Positions 27,252 through 37,519 of a stretch of DNA of 64,000 nt are shown piece after piece. The stretch comes from Aureococcus anophagefferens (lineage: Eukaryota; Sar; Pelagophyceae; Pelagomonadales; Pelagomonadaceae). The stretch spans positions 1,315,424 to 1,379,423 of the forward strand of contig NW_008705564.1 of NCBI RefSeq assembly GCF_000186865.1, read 5' to 3'. The notes under the pieces were generated by a model that had not been told where the DNA came from, did no database searches, and saw nothing but the letters and a program-made list of their open reading frames with translations. A program made the position numbers and the translations under genes. Positions within the stretch are counted from its first letter, which is position 1; the number at the start of each line of letters is the position of its first letter.

Positions 27252-30200
27252 ATGGCGCCGCGCGGCGAGCGGGCGCACATCGTCAACGACCCCCAGGCCG
27301 ACGAGCTGGCGACCCTCCTCGAGCGGACGCTGGCGCTCGAGGAGTCCCTCCGCGGCGAGTGCCCGGCCTCGGCCATCGAGGAGGCGAAGCGCGGCGCGGA
27401 CCTCGCGCGGGCGCGGGACTACGCGTCGCGGCTCCAGGAGCTCGCGCGCCAGCACGGCGTGCGGTCGCCGCGGCCCGGCGGGCGCGCGCCGCTCGCGCGC
27501 GCGGAGAGCCTCATCGCGTGGGAGCCGAGCTCCGGCGCCATCGAGGACCACCTCGAGCGCGTGCGGCGCTTCATCGCGTCGTCGGAGGCCGCGGCGGCGA
27601 TGCGCGGCGGCCTCGCCGTCGCCTTTTCGGGCGTGTCGCTCGCCGCGACGGTCGACGCCTCGAGCCCGGCGATCAAGACCGTCGCGAACTCGAACCCCGT
27701 CGGCGGCGTCGTCGCCGCCGTGCTCGCCGGCCGCCGCGCGCGCAAGGGCGGCCGGCCCCTCCGGAAGACCTTCTACGTGCTCAAGGATTTGAAGGGGACG
27801 CTGGCCCCGTCGACGTCGACGCTCGTCCTCGGCCCGCCCGGCTCGTCGAAGACGTCGTTCCTCAAGCTCGTCGCGGGCCGCCTCCGGCCGTCCGGCGACG
27901 TCCGCCTCGCGGGGACCGTGACCTACAACGGCATCGACGTCTACGGCGCGGCCCGGCGTCCCGCGGCCGCGACGAACGTTCGAGAGATGCGGGGCGGGAA
28001 ACCGATCGTCACCGTCGCGCTCGGTAGGCAAGGCCCGGCCCTTCATGCCCGCGAAGGTCGCGACGTTCGTGTCCCAGATCGACCAGCACGCGCCGTGCAT
28101 CCCGGTGCGGGAGACGCTGCGCTTCGCCTTCGAGACGCAGGCGCCCGACGCCGCGCGGCCCCGCGGCGGCGTCCGCATGCCCTTCCAGAAGCTGCTCGCG
28201 AACAAGGTCGACGCGATCATGAAGGTCTTCGGCATCGACCACGTCGCGGACACGATCGTCGGCGACGCGCTGCGCCGCGGCGTCTCGGGCGGCCAGCGGC
28301 GGCGCGTCACCGTCGCCGAGATGGTCATGGGCGCGCACCGCCTCATCTGCGGCGACGAGATCACGACGGGCCTCGACTCGCAGACGGCCTACGAGCTCGT
28401 CCACGCCATCGCGGCCGCGTCCAAGGTCTTCCGGAAGACGTCGGTGCTGAGCCTCCTCCAGCCGCCGCCGGAGGTCTTCGACTGCTTCGACGCGCTCGTC
28501 CTCCTCGACTCCGGCCGCGTCATCTACCACGGCCCGCCCGAGGCGGCGACGGCCTACTTTGGCGCGCTGGGCTTCGTCGTGCCCCGCCGCAAGGACGCGG
28601 CGGATTTCCTCGTCGAGGTGCCGACGACGGTCGGCCGGTCCTACCTGGCCGCGGGCGCGGCGGCCGCGCCGCACACGGCGGACGAATTCCTCGCGACCTT
28701 CGAGGCGTCGTCGGCGCGCGCGGCGCTCGACGCGCTCGCGGGGGAGCCCGCGGACCTCGCGCCCGACGACTGGTCCCGCGGCGAGCGGTTGGCCTTCGAG
28801 CGGCCCCTGGCCTACTACGCCGGCCTCTGCGCGCGGAAGTACCGCGAAGTCCGGGGCGACCCGGCCATGTACGTCTCCAAGGTCGTGTCGACGACGATCG
28901 TCGGCTTCGCGACGGGCACGGTCTTCCGGGGCGTCGCCTACGACGACTTCGCCACGAAGTACGGCCTCGCGTTCAGCGCCGTCGTCACGATCGGCCTCGG
29001 CGGCATGTCGAGCATCGCGGGCCTCATCGACCGCCGCGCGACGTTCTACAAGCAGCGCGACGCCTTCTTCTTCCCGACGCTCGCCTACAACCTCGCGGAG
29101 ATCTGCGTCGACCTGCCGATCGTGTTGCTAGAAGCCCTCGTCTACGCGAACGCCGTCTACTGGTTCGTCGGCTTCACGGCGTCGGCGTTCCCCGCGTTCT
29201 TCCTCGTCGTCTTCCTCGTGTCGCTGTCCATGCGCCAGCTCTTCGCGACCTTCGCGGCCGTCATGCCCAGCGCGGCCGCGGCGCAGCCGGCCGCGGGGCT
29301 CACGGTCGTGCTCTGCGTCCTGTTCTCGGGCTTTGTGATCGCGCGCGACAACATCCCGGTCTACTGGCTCTTCTTCTACTGGTTCTCGCCCGTGGCCTGG
29401 GGGCTGCGGGCCGTGCTCGTCAACGAGTTCCGGTCGTCGACCTACGACAAGTCGACGCCGGACGTCCTCGTCAAGCTGGGCTGCGACCCGGAGGACACGG
29501 ACGGCGTCTGCTTCCTCTCCCAGTTCGACTTCCAGCACAACCGCGCCTGGGTCACGCTCGGCGTCGGGGTGCTGGCCGGCTATTTCCTGGTCTTCGCCGT
29601 CGCGTCGACCGTCGCGCTCGACACGATCCGCCACGGGTCCGCGGGCGCGCCGTCGTCCGGCGACGACGACGACGTCGACTTCGCGGGCGACGACGACGCG
29701 TCCGACGCGGGCGCCGCGGAGCCGCCGCCGCTGCTGTGCACGCTGCCGTCGCCGCGGCGGGGGTCCGCGGCGCATAAGGCCGCGGAGACGCGCGCGCGGA
29801 ACTCCTCGACCGTCGTGCCCGAGACCGTGGACGCCGTCGCGTCGTCGCTGCCCTTCGAGCCGGCGACGCTGAGCTTCCACGACGTCCACTACTTCGTGCC
29901 CGTGCCCAAGTCGAGCGACCGCGCCGCGCCGGACCGGCTCGAGCTGCTGGACGGCGTGTCCGCGTTCTGCAAGCCCGGCGACATGACGGCGCTCATGGGC
30001 TCGTCGGGCGCGGGCCTGTGTGGAAATCAACCAGTGAGCTGGGTTATCCCAACCAAACTTCAGAACTCTCTATCTCAGTCAAATCGAAGTCGATTCGGCT
30101 GATTTTTAGACGAATCGTGTGCTCTCATCGAGTTCTCGAAGCACAGCAGAAAGCCTTGCGTCGAAACCGTCGCATACGCGCACATTTAAGTCGGGTTGAA

Positions 30201-31966
30201 GATTTGATTTCCACACAGGCGCGGGCAAGACGACGCTGCTCGACGTGCTCGCGGGGCGGAAGACGGGCGGCTGGATCACGGGGAACATCTCCCTCAACGG
30301 CCGGCCGAAGGACCAAAAGCTCTGGGTCCGGGTCTCGGGCTACGTGGAGCAGCTCGACGTCCACAGCCCCGGCGCGACGGTCGCGGAGGCCGTCGACTTC
30401 TCCGCGCAGCTCCGGCTGCCGCAGTCGACGGCGCCCAAACAGCGGTCCGCCTACGTGCGGGACATTTTGGACCTCCTCGAGCTCGGGCCCGTGGCGCGGC
30501 GGCTCGTCGGGTCCATCGCCGAGGGCGGCCTGAGCTTCGAGCAGCGCAAGCGCCTCACGATGGCCGTCGAGATGGCCGCGAATCCCGCGGTGCTCTTCTT
30601 GGACGAGCCGACGTCCGGTCTGGACAGCCGCGCGGCGCTCGTCGTCATCCGCGCGGTCGCCAACGTCGCGAAGACGAACCGGTCCGTCATCTGCACGATC
30701 CACCAGCCGTCGGCGGCGCTCTTCCTCGCCTTCGACCGGCTCCTGCTGCTCAAGAAGGGCGGCAAGATGGTCTACTTCGGCGAGCTCGGCGAGGACTGCG
30801 CGGCGCTCGTGTCCTACCTCTCCGACGCCGCGACGTCGCTCGGCGCGGGCCTGCCGCCGCTCGCCGAGGGCCAGAACCCGGCGACGTGGATGCTCACCGC
30901 CGCCGTCGACCCGGACGCGGACTTCGCCGATTTCTACAAGTTCTCGCCCCTGGCCAAGGCCAACGAGGCCGAGGTGCTCGCCGCGCTCGAGGGCTCGGCG
31001 CCGACGCGGAACCCGCTCCTGGGCGGCGGCCTCGAGGCGCCGCTCCTCGACGGCGACGCGCCGCCGCCGGACGCGGAGCCGGGCCCGTCGATGGCGACGG
31101 AGTTCCTGATCCTGTCGAAGAAGATGGCCATCACGTACTGGCGGTCGCCGGCGTACAACGTCGCGCGCCTCATGGTTTCCGTCATCGTGAGCGTCTTCTT
31201 CGGCTCCTGCTACACGGCTAAGATCACGGACGTCAACGGCGCGCTCGGCCGCTCGGGCCTGCTCTTCGTGTCGACGTACTTCATGGGCGTCATCTACATG
31301 GTCACGGGCATGCCGCTCGTCGCCGCGGAGCGCGCGGCGTTCTACCGGGAGCAGTCGTCGTCCATGTACCGGCCCCTGCCCTACGCCATGGCCTACGTGC
31401 TCGTGGAGATCCCCTACCTCGTCGTCTACTCGTTCATCTTCTGCGGGGTCCTCTTCGGCATCGTGGACATGTACGGCGGCTACGAAAAGTTTCTGTGGTA
31501 CGTGGCCATCTACATGGGCTACGTGTCCTTCATGTGCTTCTTCGGCCAGTTTCTCGTGGTCGCGCTGCCGGACGAGGCCTCGGCGCAGGCCATCGGGCCG
31601 TCGGTGTCGTCGCTGTTCTCCCTCTTCTCCGGCTTCGTCATCGCCCCCGCGAAGATGCCGAGCTTCTGGATGTTCATGTACTGGATCTCGCCCTGCCACT
31701 ACTTCTTCGAGGGCCTCGTCGTGACGCAGTTCCACGGCGTCTCCAAGGAGGTCGTCGTCGGCGCGATCCCCACGCCGGCCGGCCCCGTGCCCGTCGAGGT
31801 GTCGCTGTCGACGCTCCTCACGGGCAAGGGGCCCTTCTCGAAATTCAACGGCGAGTTCCTCTGGGAGCACCGCTGGACGGACCTCATCTTCCTCTTCGCC
31901 ATGGTCGCCGCGCTGCGGATCCTCTCCACGTTCTTCCTCGCCTTCGTCAAGTACAAGACCGTCTAG
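27252..31966 (+). CDS. Full-size ABCG/PDR-type ABC transporter
   Basis: Exons 27252-27957, 28028-30007 and 30219-31966 give 4,434 coding bases with no frame break (1,477 residues). Order is NBD1-TMD1-NBD2-TMD2, the reverse topology of pleiotropic drug resistance pumps, which export lipids and xenobiotics at the plasma membrane. NBD1: GPPGSSKTSFLKL (Walker A), VSGGQRRRVTVAEMV (signature), CGDEITTGLDS (Walker B). NBD2: GSSGAGKTTLLDVL (Walker A), LSFEQRKRLTMAVEM (signature, plant-PDR-like EQRKR), FLDEPTSGLDS (Walker B). TMDs contain the six-helix pattern with FSGFVIA(R/P) before helix 6. The first intron (27958-28027, 70 bp, GT-AG) is ordinary; the second is a family B introner inside Walker A of NBD2. 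Confidence 0.93.
30016..30218 (+). mobile_element. Family B introner inside Walker A of ABC transporter NBD2
   Basis: 203 bp. Flanked by an identical target duplication GCGCGGGC (30008-30015 and 30219-30226). Begins CTGTGTGGAAATCAAC and ends TGATTTCCACACAG. The intron 30008-30218 has a GC donor in the left duplication and the element's AG as acceptor, phase 1. Removal rebuilds SSGAGKTTLL. Confidence 0.95.
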
Positions 31967-31969
31967 GCG

Positions 31970-33031
31970 CTACATCTTACCCTTGAGGAACGTGTTGACG
32001 CGCCGCAGCAGGTCCGCGCCCTGGTGCGTGGACTCGTGGGGCCCGAAGTGGCCGACGCCGTGGGCCGCCCCGGGATAAAGAACGAGGTCCGCCTCCGCGC
32101 CGACGTCCGCCCACTTCTGCGCCATGAGGAGCGTGTCGTCGAGGAGCGCGTCGTGGGTCCCCACGGAGAAGAGCGCCGGCGGCAGGTCGCCGGGGAAGTC
32201 CGCGCGCAAGATGGAGCACGCCGGGTCCTTGTGGAGCATGACGTCGGGCTGGAGCTGCTTCGCGAACCAGGCCAGCTCCCGGCCGTTGAAGACCAGGCGC
32301 CGGTCGAAGCGCCGGTTCGACGGCGTGCCCTCGAGGTCGTAGAAGCCGTAGACGAGGTTCAGCGCGCGGTACCGCGCGCGGACCGCCGGCGCCAAGCGCA
32401 GGAACGCCGCGAGGCAGAGGTGCGCGCCCGACGACTCGCCGCCGGCGACGAGCGTCGCCGCGCCAAACCGTTCGGCCGCGCGCCGCTCCAGCCACTCGAA
32501 GGCCGCGACGGCGTCGTCGACGGGCCGCGGGAACCGCGCCTCGGGCGCGAGGCGGTAGTCGACGGAGACGACGGCGACGCGCAGCGCGTCGGCCATGGCC
32601 TGCAGCCGCGCGTCGTTCTGCCCGAACGCCGAGCCCACGACCCAGCCGCCGCCGTGGAAGTGCAGGTAGACGCCCTCGATCGGCGCCGCGGGCTCGAAGA
32701 CGGCGAGGCCGACGGGCGGGTCGCGCCTGCCGAGGCCCGGGATCGTCTCGTCCGACCGCCGCGCGCCGTGCTCGTAGCTCGCGGCGCGCGCGGCGCGCGC
32801 GCCCCGCGCGTCGTCCTTGAGGTCCAACGGGAGCACCTTGGCCGACGCGGCTTCGATCTCCGCGTTGAGCGTCGCGATGTCCGCCGGCACCTCCATGGCG
32901 TGCTTGTGGAAGTCCTTGAGCAGCTCGCGCCCGGCGGACGCGCCGGCGCCGTGCAGCGTGATGTGGACGACGCCGGTCTTCGTGGACAGGATGCGGTGCT
33001 TGCCGGCGTAGCCGCTCTGGTAGGACGCCAT
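31970..33031 (-). CDS. Hormone-sensitive-lipase-type alpha/beta hydrolase
   Basis: 353 residues, single exon. HFHGGGWVVGS is the HGGG oxyanion motif of the HSL/GDXG esterase family, GGESSGAHLCLAAF the nucleophile elbow (GxSxG with Ser), VGTHDALLDD the Asp loop and GAAHGVGHFG the catalytic His. The triad is complete and the spacing normal. A signal peptide is not evident (MASYQSGYAGKHR), so it is likely cytosolic; the substrate is probably a small ester. Its stop at 31970 is only a few bases from the convergent ABC transporter stop. Confidence 0.85.
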   Translation of the reverse strand: MASYQSGYAGKHRILSTKTGVVHITLHGAGASAGRELLKDFHKHAMEVPADIATLNAEIEAASAKVLPLDLKDDARGARAARAASYEHGARRSDETIPGLGRRDPPVGLAVFEPAAPIEGVYLHFHGGGWVVGSAFGQNDARLQAMADALRVAVVSVDYRLAPEARFPRPVDDAVAAFEWLERRAAERFGAATLVAGGESSGAHLCLAAFLRLAPAVRARYRALNLVYGFYDLEGTPSNRRFDRRLVFNGRELAWFAKQLQPDVMLHKDPACSILRADFPGDLPPALFSVGTHDALLDDTLLMAQKWADVGAEADLVLYPGAAHGVGHFGPHESTHQGADLLRRVNTFLKGKM

Positions 33032-33056
33032 GGCTACAGCAGCGCGCAGTCGCAGC

Positions 33057-33149
33057 ATATATCGATGCGGCGGCGTCGATGGAGCGCAGCGGTGGCTGCG
33101 CGGCGGATATATCGATGCGGCGGCGTCGATGGAGCGCAGCGGTGGCTGC
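33057..33149. repeat. 43-bp tandem direct repeat
   Basis: Two identical 43-bp copies (33057-33099 and 33107-33149), each starting ATATATCGATGCGGCGGCGT and ending AGCGGTGGCTGC, separated by 7 bp. They lie 26 bp upstream of the hydrolase start, in its promoter. Confidence 0.9.
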
Positions 33150-33240
33150 ACGTCGGCGCCGACGACGGCGTCCGACAGGCTGTGGCCGGAGAGTGGCCGG
33201 AGGGCTCGATGAAGGTTTTCGCCTCAACGCGATCAACATT

Positions 33241-34306
33241 TTACCCTGCCCACGCCACTGGAAAATCGACGATTTTGGGCACCTCGACCGCGGACCCCCT
33301 GCTTGTCTCATCGTGATGGACGTTTATCTGGGGCTCCGGAACCGCAGCCGATCATGCTAGGTCATCGATTGGCACAAGTTATGGCCGAAAATGTCGGTTT
33401 TTGGAGATTTCCGGCGTGCGCGAGCGCCACGTACGCGTGTCCACCCGACGGCGGCGGGTGCCACGCACGTCCACGCTAGCCCAGGGAGTCCGACCGGTCC
33501 CCAGGCGGTCGCGCGGGGCGCCGAAGCGAGTATATACGGCCGTATACGACGCGTTTGTACTGGTTTAGTACGGCTAGGGTGTACTGGCGAGGCACCAACG
33601 GCAGGAAAACAGGCGCGCAGAGCACCGTTTCGATGGCCGAGCGTCTTCTGGAGTCGAGACAAGATGTCTCGACGCAACGCCAGCGCCAGTCCGCGTTCGT
33701 GGGCGCGTCGTCGCTGTAGACCGTGTTGGTGTCGTTTTCGAGGCGCTGGCAGGAGGCGCCCAAGCTGTAGCTGTCGAGTGCCGCGTTCACCTGACGCGCG
33801 GGCCAGCGGAGCCCCAGTGATCGGTCGTGAGAGGGCATCGGAACCGCTCTGGACGTCCAGGGGCGTCGCGGCGCCGCACACTGGCTCGTTTTGACCGCCG
33901 CCAATCGATGAGAATCGAGGAACCGAGGCCGTAGGGTGGTCCGACGGTGGCGAATGCCGGGTTTCGCGAGACATGTTCTTCGTAGCAACCCTCTCCGCAC
34001 TTCCTCCGGAGAAACCCGGCATGCGAGGTCCGGAACACGTCCAACACGCGCCAGCCGTCGCGAGAGAACGCTCCGACGAGGCCGTTGCGTTTTCGACGAC
34101 GCCCGGACCGTTTCGCGCGCGGCGTCTTCGCAGTGGTCTGGCCACGGACGGTCCCGAGGCACATGCGGGAGCGCGCGGCCCCACTCCCCGGGGGCGCCGC
34201 GCACGCGCTGTCGCGGCGGCCGCTCTCCGAGCCGAGCGCCTCAGCTCCCAAAGGGCAAGGTCGACCGGGTGGGCAGGGTAAAAGGTCGACCGGGTGGGCA
34301 GGGTAA
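33241..34306. mobile_element. Candidate unclassified DNA element with perfect 13-bp TIRs
   Basis: The interval is bounded by TTACCCTGCCCAC (33241-33253) and its exact reverse complement GTGGGCAGGGTAA (34294-34306), and flanked by the direct duplication ACATT (33236-33240 and 34307-34311). A 25-bp direct repeat containing a second copy of the right end sits at 34257-34306. Base composition is less GC-rich than its neighbours. Open frames on both strands are short or unrecognised; no DDE transposase motif was seen. This is consistent with a non-autonomous element of about 1.07 kb. It ends 44 bp upstream of the PcfJ-like gene start. Confidence 0.6.
34257..34306. repeat. Tandem direct repeat at the right end of the candidate element
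   Basis: AAGGTCGACCGGGTGGGCAG followed by GGTAA occurs twice back to back (34257-34281 and 34282-34306). The outer copy carries the terminal repeat. Confidence 0.85.
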
Positions 34307-34350
34307 ACATTGGCTCGCCGATCCTTGCCTCTGAAGTGGCCGCCGCGAGC

Positions 34351-35904
34351 ATGCGGCCCTCCGTCGCCGCGCTCGCGGCGCTTCTCAGCGCCGCCGGCGC
34401 GTTCCGCGCGCCCACAACACAAACCCGACGGCGGACTGAGCGGCGCGGCTTCTTCGGCTTCGGCGACGACGAGAAGGAGGCGCCGACCCTGGAGCCCTAC
34501 GAGACGTCGCCCTGGTTCAGCGCGTGCCGGCGGCACCTGGCGACGTGCATCATGTGCGCCTTCGAGGAGGAGACGACGCTCAGCGAGCGCGACGCGCAGC
34601 TCGAGGCGGCGGCGGCGGACGTGCGCCTGAGAGCGCTCGCGAAGCAGGTGGAAAAGGCGGCGCCCGGCGCGATGGACGGGCCGTCGGGTGCGGCGCCCTA
34701 CGGCCTCGCGCGGCTCGCGTGCTGGACCGGCGGCGGCTGCGGGAGCTCGCCCTGGCAGCGCGAGCCCGAGGACTGGGCGCCGGAAGACCTCGCGGCCGCC
34801 GACGGCGGAGCCGCGGTGTCCGCATTAGCGGAGCACCTGCTGGAGAAATACGAGGCCATCCCGCCGCTGCGCGCGTCCGTGCTCCTCGACGCGACGTCGG
34901 ACCCGCAGCGCACGAACCGCGTCGCCCTGCGGTTCCTGCGGGCCTACGCGGCCTCCGGCGGCGGCGAGTCCAGCGTGCGGTCCGCGCTCCAGGCGTTCGC
35001 GCCGTCGATCACGAAGAAGGCCGCGGCGGCCTACTGCGGCAGCCTCGAGGCGGCGCCCCTCGCGGCGCTCCGCAAAGCCCAGGCCAAGGCGCTCGGCGCG
35101 CCGGACTGGGTCGGCGACGCCGCGGCGGCGTCGACGTTCGGCGCGCGCGTCAACGAGCCGGTCGTCGAGAGCTTCTTCGACCAGGACGCGCTGCGCTGGT
35201 GCGCGACGCACGCCGAGGAGCTCGCGGAGCCGTCGACGGCGAGCCTGGCGCTGGACTATTTGTGCGAGATGCGGCGGTCGGACGACGGCTACTCGGCCGC
35301 GGGCCGGACTCCCAAGACCGTCGCGGAGCAGATGGACGCCTACGCGCTGTCGTCGACGGTCTTCGACGACGACGAGGCCTTCCTGCCGAACCCGCGGGGC
35401 ATCAAGCCTCTGTTCCTCGAGGGCGCGGTGATCCCGCGGTCGAACGTGACGGTGCCGTACGACGAGCCCTACAACTTCGGCCACGGGCCCTACGAGCTCG
35501 GCCCGGGCACGGACCGCGGCGCGAAACCCAAGACGGTGCGCGTCGAGGAGATCCTGAGCCTCAAGCGCCTGATCTACGAGGGCAACCAGCTCGACAACTG
35601 CCTCGAGGACCGGCGGTCGAGCCAGGTCAAGTACGTCATGCGCGCGCGGCAGCGCGTGTCGTCCTTCTGGTCCTTCACGCTGAGCGACGCCGCGGGCAAA
35701 CTGGACCACGTGCTCCTCCTCGAGGTCTGGCACCTCCGCGGGCAGAACATCGTCCGCCAGGCCGAGGGGCCGCGGCCGCGGACGCTGCCGTCGCCCGAGG
35801 CGTGGCACTGGATGAAGGTCTGGTGCGAGCGCGAGGGCGTCGACTGGCAGACCTGGGACATCTACTCCCGCCTCGAGCAGATCTACCCCGTCGAGCCCCT
35901 CTAA
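34351..35904 (+). CDS. PcfJ-like domain protein with plastid-type leader
   Basis: 517 residues, single exon. The leader MRPSVAALAALLSAAGAFRA, with GA-FRAP, matches the signal-peptide-plus-F(A)P plastid address of stramenopiles. The C-terminal about 130 residues fit the PcfJ domain of bacterial plasmid and phage proteins: LKRLIYEGNQLDNCLEDRR (usually a histidine-cysteine pair; here NC), SFWSFTLSDAAG, then LLLEVWHLRGQNIVRQAEGP with the typical Q...G, and AWHWMKVWCER. The middle is helical, with no catalytic motif. PcfJ function is unclear even in bacteria. An ancestral transfer from a bacterial mobile element is inferred. The annotation start at 34351 was chosen for the leader; the frame is open upstream into the candidate element. 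Confidence 0.6.
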   Translation: MRPSVAALAALLSAAGAFRAPTTQTRRRTERRGFFGFGDDEKEAPTLEPYETSPWFSACRRHLATCIMCAFEEETTLSERDAQLEAAAADVRLRALAKQVEKAAPGAMDGPSGAAPYGLARLACWTGGGCGSSPWQREPEDWAPEDLAAADGGAAVSALAEHLLEKYEAIPPLRASVLLDATSDPQRTNRVALRFLRAYAASGGGESSVRSALQAFAPSITKKAAAAYCGSLEAAPLAALRKAQAKALGAPDWVGDAAAASTFGARVNEPVVESFFDQDALRWCATHAEELAEPSTASLALDYLCEMRRSDDGYSAAGRTPKTVAEQMDAYALSSTVFDDDEAFLPNPRGIKPLFLEGAVIPRSNVTVPYDEPYNFGHGPYELGPGTDRGAKPKTVRVEEILSLKRLIYEGNQLDNCLEDRRSSQVKYVMRARQRVSSFWSFTLSDAAGKLDHVLLLEVWHLRGQNIVRQAEGPRPRTLPSPEAWHWMKVWCEREGVDWQTWDIYSRLEQIYPVEPL

Positions 35905-36021
35905 CTCGTCGCAACATGGGGTGCACGCCCAAACAAAATCTGGACGAAACGTGATGGCTAGGGCAGGGATGGGGGCTAGGTGACACCCCCGCCATTTAAC
36001 CCGCCCCGACGCTCCGAAGCC

Positions 36022-37452
36022 ATGCCGCCGGCGGCGACGGTGGGATTCTCGCAGTCGAACAGGGAGCTCTTCAGCGACGCCAAGGACGACGCGGACCTCG
36101 AGGCCGAGTACCGCGACCTCGTCGCCCAGGCGTCTTTGAGAGATAGCACGGTGCGCCGCGAGACCATGACCCAGTTCAAGCGGCGGCGCATGCGCGCCAA
36201 GTTCCTGAAGTTCGCCGAAAACGGCCTCATCTCCACGGTCCTGGTGCTGGGGCTCTGGATGCCCGCGTTCGCGTACGCGTTCCACCGCGTCGAGGGCTGG
36301 GGCGCCTGGGACGCCTATATCTTCGTGTCCACGGTCTGCTCGACGATCGGCTACGGGAACATCGTGCCGGAGAAGCCCGCGGGCAAGTGGCTCGTGATCG
36401 TGTGTGCGTTATTCGGCATTCCCTTGGTGCTGCACGCTCTTTCTTTCATCGGCGTCGTCGCGCGGAGCGCGTCGAACGTCACGCTGCACCACCTCAAGGC
36501 CTGCGCCGGCTTTTCGCGCGCGACGACGCGCGAGGACGAGATCGTCTTCTGCGCCTTGCTCATCGTGGTCTACTTTCTGCACTGCGTCGTCATCTACGAG
36601 CGCATGGAGGGCTGGTCGCTGACGACGGCGGCCTACTACTCGTTCTCCACGTTTTCTACCGTGGGCCTGGGCGACTACGTGCCGTTGAGCGACCGGAGGG
36701 ACCGGAACGTGGAGCGCCTGACGTGGTACCACGTCTGGCACGTCGCCGCGGTCGTCGCGGGCATGGCGCTCGTCTCGCTGCTTTTTACATTGCTCCACGA
36801 GCGCGCGATGATCGCCGAAAAGCACTTCCGGGAGAGCCGCGACCGGGCGGACCTGCGGAAGCTCCGGCAGGGGCTGAGCCTGCGGCGGCAGGACGGCGAC
36901 GGCGGCGACGCGGACCCGGTCCTCGTCGCGACGCGGCGGCTTCTGGCGGCGGCCTACTGCCAGTGCGGCGAGGACTGGCACGAGTTCTTCGACGCCTTCG
37001 ACACGAACCACGACGGCCACATCGAGCAGGCCGAGCTCGTCGCCGCGTTCCGGACGACTCTGAGAGCGGAGCACGTGAGCGACGCGCGCATCGCGGAGAT
37101 TTTCCGCAAGTGCGACCGCGACGGCTCCGGGTTCATCGACCCCGAGGAGCTCATCGCGCTCATGGACATGAGCCAGGTGGCCTTCTTGAAGATGGGCGCG
37201 ACGCAGGCGCCGAAGCGCGAGGCGCAGGAGGCGAAGCGCGAGGACGTCGACGTCGAGACCGAGGTCGCGCGGACCATCGACGCGGCGACGCGCGACGCCG
37301 ACGGCGAGGCGTCGCGGCCCGTGCCCTTCGCCGACGCGTCCTTCTCGCGGGCGCGGGACTCGCTGACCATCACGCGCCCGGCCGCGAGGCCCGAGCCGAC
37401 GAAAAACTCGTGGTTCTCGTCGAAAAAAACGGCGCCGGCGTCGCGGTTTTAA
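36022..37452 (+). CDS. Two-pore-domain K+ channel with two EF-hands
   Basis: 476 residues from the ATG at 36022 (an in-frame ATG at 35980 also exists). Two pore loops: STVCSTIGYGNIVPEKPA and FSTFSTVGLGDYVPLSDR, each between hydrophobic segments (VLVLGLWMPAFAYAF, LVIVCALFGIPLVLHAL, FCALLIVVYFLHCVVIY, AVVAGMALVSLLFTLL). This is the TWIK/TPK architecture; GYG and GLG filters indicate K+ selectivity. The cytosolic tail has two canonical EF-hands (DTNHDGHIEQAE, DRDGSGFIDPEE), as in plant vacuolar TPK channels gated by Ca2+. Targeting to plasma or vacuolar membrane cannot be decided. It lies downstream of the PcfJ-like gene on the same strand. Confidence 0.88.
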   Translation: MPPAATVGFSQSNRELFSDAKDDADLEAEYRDLVAQASLRDSTVRRETMTQFKRRRMRAKFLKFAENGLISTVLVLGLWMPAFAYAFHRVEGWGAWDAYIFVSTVCSTIGYGNIVPEKPAGKWLVIVCALFGIPLVLHALSFIGVVARSASNVTLHHLKACAGFSRATTREDEIVFCALLIVVYFLHCVVIYERMEGWSLTTAAYYSFSTFSTVGLGDYVPLSDRRDRNVERLTWYHVWHVAAVVAGMALVSLLFTLLHERAMIAEKHFRESRDRADLRKLRQGLSLRRQDGDGGDADPVLVATRRLLAAAYCQCGEDWHEFFDAFDTNHDGHIEQAELVAAFRTTLRAEHVSDARIAEIFRKCDRDGSGFIDPEELIALMDMSQVAFLKMGATQAPKREAQEAKREDVDVETEVARTIDAATRDADGEASRPVPFADASFSRARDSLTITRPAARPEPTKNSWFSSKKTAPASRF

Positions 37453-37519
37453 GAGGTTTACGGGGTCTTCGATGGGGGTGATGCCCGCGGCGGCGCGCGG
37501 GCGCGAACGCCGAAGGCGC

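Noticed and set aside
27958..28027. First ABC-transporter intron as a further introner (contains CGGGGCGGGAAACCGATCG)
   Set aside because: Only 70 bp, no 8-bp duplication at its ends and no family interior; treated as an ordinary intron.
33391..33894. Plus-strand frame of 167 codons inside the candidate element as a transposase
   Set aside because: Biased composition and no DDE/D, HTH or zinc motif; cannot be supported as a gene.
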